A stretch of DNA of 10,302 nt. It comes from Oscillospiraceae bacterium. Lineage in GTDB: Bacteria > Bacillota > Clostridia > Oscillospirales > Oscillospiraceae. The DNA is taken from the NCBI GenBank assembly GCA_009776905.1, contig WRMX01000033.1, forward strand, positions 12,456 through 22,757, read 5' to 3'. Shown in pieces: positions 8,073 to 10,302 of this stretch. The notes under the pieces are model-generated. The model made no database searches and was not told the origin of the DNA. It saw only the letters and a program-made list of their open reading frames with translations. Numbering within the stretch: position 1 is the stretch's first letter; each line of letters starts with the position of its first letter. Made by a program: the position numbers and the translations under genes.

Positions 8073-9236
8073 ATGATAAATAATACAGACAAAATTGTGA
8101 ACAACGTGGAGATATTGGGATACTCTTCCGATGGCCAAGGTGTTGCGCGGCTCGATGACGGCAGGGTGGCCTTTGTGCCTAACGCTGCTCGTGGCGATGT
8201 ATTGGATATCATAATAACGGAAGAGAAACGCCGGATCGTACGCGCGGAAATCGTTCAAATAAAAAAGCCATCGCCATATCGGATCTTGCCGGATTGCCCC
8301 GTTTATCCCCGTTGCGGAGGTTGCGATTACAGGCATATCACATATGAAGAGGAAATGCGAGCTAAGCTCCGGCGGGTCAATGATGCGCTGCAACGCATCG
8401 GCGGAACATCAGTTCGGGCGCATGAGATATTATCGACCGGGCAGATAAATAGTTATCGCAACAAGGCCGTTTTACACTCTAATGGAGCAGTATGTGGGTT
8501 TTATGCGCGTCAGAGCCATGAGATTGTTGGTATAGACCATTGCATGTTGCTAAAAGATGATATAAATGCTGTGATCAAAGAATCAATCCATGGTGGGGAG
8601 CTTGCGCTGCGCTCGGGGGTTGGCGCGGTGACGCTGCGCTCCGGAGGCGGCGCGGTGACGCTGCGCTCGGGAGGCGGCGGAATTGGCGCAGATTTGGAGG
8701 AACAGCTAGACGGGCTGGTCTTCGGAATATCCGGGTTCTTTCAAGTCAACACAAACGCAGCGCTGCTCTTGTTTCAAAAAGCACGTGAGTATGCCTCGAT
8801 GTCAAAAGACGAAACATTGGTGGATTTATACTGTGGCGTTGGTGCGCTGACGCTTTTCGTAGGCCGAGACGCAGGGCATGCATATGGGATTGAGCGTGAC
8901 CCGAACGCGGTGGACAAAGCGTGCGAGAACGCGAGGCGGAATGGCCTTACGCACATTGAGTTCATTGCGGCCGATGCGGGGAAGTGGAAACCTGGCGCCG
9001 AGAAGACGGATTGCGTCATTGTCGATCCTCCTCGCAGCGGGCTCTCCATAGGTGCTTTACGGATGATTCTTGATATCTCCCCAAAGCGGATTGTTTATGT
9101 ATCTTGCGATCCTGCGACTCTTGCCCGTGACATTGGCCGTCTCGCGGGGTTTTCGGTTGATGAAATCTGCGCCGTTGATATGTTCCCGCGAACTGCAAAC
9201 GTGGAATGTTGCTGCCTCTTGTCCGCAAGTATCTGA
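8073..9236 (+). CDS. rlmD: 23S rRNA (uracil-C5) methyltransferase, RlmD/RumA (TrmA superfamily), short form with internal repeat
   Basis: The enzyme uses SAM to methylate C5 of a uridine, in this family usually in 23S rRNA. A TRAM domain (about 1-63) leads into a [4Fe-4S] cysteine set C75, C81, C84 and C157. The methyltransferase part has FFQVNT (222-227), the SAM loop VDLYCGVGALTL (250-261), E274, VDPPRSGL (317-324), the nucleophile C345 in VSCDPATLARD and the general base E378; the usual His two residues before E378 is Asn376. At 387 aa it is shorter than typical relatives (about 430-460 aa). The loss lies between C157 and FFQVN, where a repeat rich in Gly, Ser, Arg and Leu (about 178-204) stands in for part of the central domain. 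All catalytic residues remain, so it may be active. GGAG at 8056-8059 is 13 nt from the ATG, a long spacing. Whether it modifies U747, U1939 or both cannot be read from sequence. Confidence 0.92.
   Translation: MINNTDKIVNNVEILGYSSDGQGVARLDDGRVAFVPNAARGDVLDIIITEEKRRIVRAEIVQIKKPSPYRILPDCPVYPRCGGCDYRHITYEEEMRAKLRRVNDALQRIGGTSVRAHEILSTGQINSYRNKAVLHSNGAVCGFYARQSHEIVGIDHCMLLKDDINAVIKESIHGGELALRSGVGAVTLRSGGGAVTLRSGGGGIGADLEEQLDGLVFGISGFFQVNTNAALLLFQKAREYASMSKDETLVDLYCGVGALTLFVGRDAGHAYGIERDPNAVDKACENARRNGLTHIEFIAADAGKWKPGAEKTDCVIVDPPRSGLSIGALRMILDISPKRIVYVSCDPATLARDIGRLAGFSVDEICAVDMFPRTANVECCCLLSASI
8606..8680 (+). repeat. 27-bp in-frame tandem repeat within rlmD
   Basis: Two full 27-bp units (8606-8632, 8633-8659) and a partial third (8660-8680) follow one another without spacer. 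Each begins GCTGCGCTC and the full units end GGCGCGGTGAC. They encode repeats of TLRSGGGAV. The unit is a multiple of three, so gain or loss of a copy would change the linker length but not the frame. The surrounding gene is less GC-rich than the repeat. Confidence 0.9.
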
Positions 9237-9293
9237 ACTGGCCCCGGAGGCGATTTTAACGCTCGAAACGATTGATGCGGAATCATCGGTCGC

Positions 9294-9317
9294 TTGGTTG
9301 AAAGCCAATGGTTTTTT
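9294..9317 (+). terminator. Possible weak terminator after rlmD
   Basis: TTGGTT (9294-9299) pairs with AGCCAA (9303-9308) around a GAA loop, with one G-U pair. TGG and a run of six T (9312-9317) follow. The stem is short and AT-rich and the T-run is offset by three bases, so termination would be inefficient. It lies about 60 nt after the rlmD stop, where a terminator is expected. Confidence 0.35.
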
Positions 9318-9344
9318 ATAAGATGAAGCGGATGATGTTGAGGC

Positions 9345-9378
9345 AGGAATCCCGCGACTTTAGTCGTGTGAGGTCCAA
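9345..9378 (+). mobile_element. Possible relic of an IS200/IS605-type right end
   Basis: A stem CGCGAC/GTCGTG (9353-9358 with 9363-9368, one G-U pair) closes a TTTA loop. It is preceded by GGAATCC (9346-9352) and followed by GAGGTCCAA (9370-9378). This arrangement resembles the subterminal hairpin and final bases of IS200/IS605 tnpB elements in Firmicutes, as I recall them (AATCCC-hairpin with TTTA or TTCA loop-GGGAGGxTCAA). No tnpA or tnpB is present, so it would be a scar or a degenerate end. The resemblance is from memory and could be chance. Confidence 0.35.
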
Positions 9379-9408
9379 ATTTACGATTACTTCGTCACAT
9401 TGGACTCA
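9369..9408 (+). other. Bulged hairpin in the cyclase leader
   Basis: TGAG(G)TCCAA (9369-9378) pairs with TTGGACTCA (9400-9408) over nine base pairs with one bulged G. Inside, ACGA (9383-9386) pairs with TCGT (9392-9395) around TTACT, separated by a symmetric 4x4 internal loop. It follows directly on the previous hairpin and lies about 50 nt upstream of the cyclase ribosome binding site, so it could be part of an mRNA leader. It matches no riboswitch class that I recognise. Confidence 0.5.
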
Positions 9409-9456
9409 GACCCCGATCCAAAAACGAGCTGATCCAAGTAGTGGATTTGATATAAC

Positions 9457-9466
9457 AGGAGGAGGT
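9457..9466 (+). promoter_or_regulatory. Very strong ribosome binding site of the cyclase gene
   Basis: AGGAGGAGGT contains two overlapping AGGAGG sites. The first (9457-9462) is 5 nt from the ATG at 9468. The second (9460-9465) is 11 nt from an in-frame ATG at 9477. Either start is therefore possible, differing by three residues. Confidence 0.8.
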
Positions 9467-9467
9467 T

Positions 9468-10067
9468 ATGACCGTCATGCAGCAGAATGGGAAATTGAAA
9501 GCCATTGACATTTCGCAGGAATTGTTTTCATGCAAAGTCTATCCCGGCGATATGGCGCCGACATTTGATCGAGCCAAGACAATAGAGAGCGATGGGTACA
9601 ATCTGACCAACGTATCAATGTGCGTTCATAATGGGACTCATATAGATGCGCTAAAGCATTTCGTTTCAGGTGGAAAAGGCGTCCATGAACTGGATTTGTC
9701 CGTGTGCTTTGGAAAATGCACGGTTGTTGAATTTGCCGGAATTATCGGCGAGGACGAAATAGCGGGCGTATTGCAAATTTGCCATGAACGCTTGCTGTTG
9801 AAAGGCATATGTGAGTTGTCAGAGAGCGGGGCGACCGCTCTGGCAAATTCGCATGTAAAGCTCATTGGTGTAGAAAGCCAGAGCGTTGGCAATGCGGACC
9901 ATCCGGCCGGCGTCCATATGATTCTCCTCAATAAAGAAATAATCCCGCTTGAAGGCCTTGTTTTGTCATCAGTCGATCCGGGGGAATATTTCCTGTCTGC
10001 ATTTCCAATCAACATGGAGGGGTCAGACGGAGCGCCGGTCAGAGCTGTTTTGCTTGACAGAAATTGA
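9468..10067 (+). CDS. Cyclase-family metal-dependent hydrolase (kynurenine formamidase-like fold)
   Basis: The 199-aa protein belongs to the cyclase/KynB family of metal hydrolases. It begins with AIDISQELF (12-20) and YPGD (25-28). The signature HNGTHIDALKHF (54-65) supplies H54, H58 and D60 as likely metal ligands. H150 and E162 have the 12-residue spacing of the second ligand pair in KynB. The family's usual DAPxHF reads DALKHF here. It is slightly shorter than typical members (about 205-220 aa), with the loop after RLLLK (108-112) reduced. Family members hydrolyse N-formylkynurenine, isatin and other amides or lactams. No tryptophan-degradation gene is nearby, so a KynB function is not supported and the substrate is unknown. 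The start is chosen from the strong ribosome binding site; Met4 is an alternative. Confidence 0.88.
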   Translation: MTVMQQNGKLKAIDISQELFSCKVYPGDMAPTFDRAKTIESDGYNLTNVSMCVHNGTHIDALKHFVSGGKGVHELDLSVCFGKCTVVEFAGIIGEDEIAGVLQICHERLLLKGICELSESGATALANSHVKLIGVESQSVGNADHPAGVHMILLNKEIIPLEGLVLSSVDPGEYFLSAFPINMEGSDGAPVRAVLLDRN

Positions 10068-10109
10068 ACGAACAGTCGCTACTTTTCACGCCCTTGCGCT
10101 CGGCAGACG

Positions 10110-10117
10110 TTTTTTTT
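10110..10117 (+). terminator. T8 tract downstream of the cyclase gene
   Basis: Eight T residues follow a GC-rich stretch 43 nt after the cyclase stop. No stable hairpin directly precedes them; only a three-base-pair GCC/GGC pairing is visible near 10090-10104. The tract also forms the outer edge of the left inverted-repeat arm. It may help end transcription but is not a standard intrinsic terminator. Confidence 0.25.
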
Positions 10118-10126
10118 GCTTCATTT

Positions 10127-10162
10127 GTGCTCAAATGAGGCATCCTTGCCTCAGTTTCGCAC
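10127..10162. other. Hairpin A of the structured element
   Basis: GTGC (10127-10130) pairs with GCAC (10159-10162). AAA (10133-10135) pairs with TTT (10155-10157), and TGAGGC (10136-10141) with GCCTCA (10148-10153). The loop is ATCCTT and there is one bulged G (10154). Confidence 0.65.
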
Positions 10163-10225
10163 CGCTCCGCCTCCTTGCATGGGGTCCCCGAAAAGCCGTA
10201 TGGCTTTTTGGGGAGAGGAAGAGCG
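10163..10225. other. Hairpin B of the structured element, with a 12-bp apical stem
   Basis: CGCTC (10163-10167) pairs with GAGCG (10221-10225), and CCTC (10170-10173) with GAGG (10215-10218). CCCCGAAAAGCC (10186-10197) then pairs with GGCTTTTTGGGG (10202-10213) with one G-U pair and a GTAT loop. The apical stem is the strongest hairpin I noticed in the window. A 12-nt unpaired stretch (10174-10185) lies on the 5' side only. Confidence 0.75.
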
Positions 10226-10238
10226 ACGAAGTGAGTGA

Positions 10239-10260
10239 GCTTTCGCACTTGTGCGGAAGC
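10239..10260. other. Hairpin C of the structured element
   Basis: GCTTTCGCA (10239-10247) pairs with TGCGGAAGC (10252-10260) over nine base pairs with one T-G pair and a CTTG loop. Confidence 0.65.
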
Positions 10261-10302
10261 GAATGATACGCAGTCCGCGATGACGACTAATGAAGCAAAA
10301 AT

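Larger units (their letters stand above)
9237..9467 (+). other. Intergenic region between rlmD and the cyclase gene
   Basis: These 231 bp hold no convincing gene. From left to right they show a weak terminator-like hairpin, two consecutive hairpins (9353-9368, 9369-9408), a small stem-loop ATCCA/TGGAT (9432-9446) and a very strong ribosome binding site. I found no clear promoter for the cyclase gene: TATAAC at 9451-9456 is directly next to the Shine-Dalgarno and would leave no room for a leader. The cyclase gene is therefore either read from rlmD or driven by a promoter I cannot recognise. Confidence 0.6.
10113..10302. repeat. Structured element closed by a 13-bp inverted repeat (MITE-like or noncoding RNA), right edge cut
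   Basis: TTTTTGCTTCATT (10113-10125) is matched perfectly in reverse complement at 10289-10301. Between the arms lie three hairpins: 10127-10162, 10163-10225 and 10239-10260. Apart from 10226-10238 and 10261-10288, nearly every base can be placed in a helix. No open frame here looks coding. The closed ends and small size suit a non-autonomous MITE-like repeat; the asymmetric multibranch fold also suits a structured RNA. The window stops one base after the right arm, so target-site duplications and true ends cannot be seen. Confidence 0.65.

Noticed and set aside
8606..8680. CRISPR-like repeat array
   Set aside because: The 27-bp units touch directly without spacers, lie in frame inside rlmD and number fewer than three full copies.
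9308..9508. 66-codon open frame between rlmD and the cyclase gene
   Set aside because: It runs through both hairpins and into the cyclase coding sequence in another frame. It has no good ribosome binding site and its composition does not look coding.
9949..10266. 105-codon open frame across the cyclase 3' end and the terminal element
   Set aside because: It starts inside the cyclase gene in another frame and crosses the inverted repeat and the hairpins. Its translation has no recognisable features.
10113..10302. tRNA or known riboswitch in the structured element
   Set aside because: There is no T-loop GGTTCGA-type sequence, no CCA-type acceptor stem and no riboswitch core that I recognise. 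The element also lies downstream of a gene rather than in front of one within the window.

Overview
The window looks like chromosome from an uncultured, Gram-positive-type member of the Firmicutes (Clostridia). The support is a long single-copy bifunctional Rel, a RecD2-type helicase outside RecBCD, a ComF-family protein, an MreB/Mbl paralogue away from mreCD, an HtpG start of the Clostridia/Bacilli type, and strong AGGAGG ribosome binding sites. The exact lineage cannot be fixed from the sequence alone.

Positions 1-7866 hold one long operon on the minus strand. In transcription order it is recJ (7866-6166), rel (6169-3986), recD2 (3973-1784), a comF-family gene (1760-1110), mreB/mbl (1085-57) and the first ten codons of htpG (from 32 into the left edge). 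Gaps are 12-24 nt, and recJ and rel overlap by ATGA. I see no terminator inside. A very good promoter (TTGAGA, 17 nt, extended-10 TGATATAAT) lies at 7935-7907. The operon joins recombination and repair (RecJ, RecD2, perhaps ComF), the stringent response (Rel), cell-shape cytoskeleton (MreB) and a chaperone (HtpG).

Positions 7867-8072 are a divergent promoter region. On the plus strand, an RlmD/RumA-type rRNA uracil-C5 methyltransferase (8073-9236) follows. It is short for its family, and a 27-bp in-frame tandem repeat sits where part of the central domain should be.

Positions 9237-9467 are noncoding apart from a doubtful open stretch. They carry a weak terminator-like hairpin and two well-formed consecutive hairpins; the first resembles the right end of an IS200/IS605 element. 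A cyclase-family metal hydrolase (9468-10067) follows, behind a very strong Shine-Dalgarno sequence.

Positions 10068-10302 contain no credible gene. Most of this region is a roughly 190-bp structured element closed by a 13-bp perfect inverted repeat (10113-10125 with 10289-10301) and enclosing three good hairpins. The right arm is cut by the window end. It is either a MITE-like palindromic element or a structured RNA, and it is the least explained part of the window.
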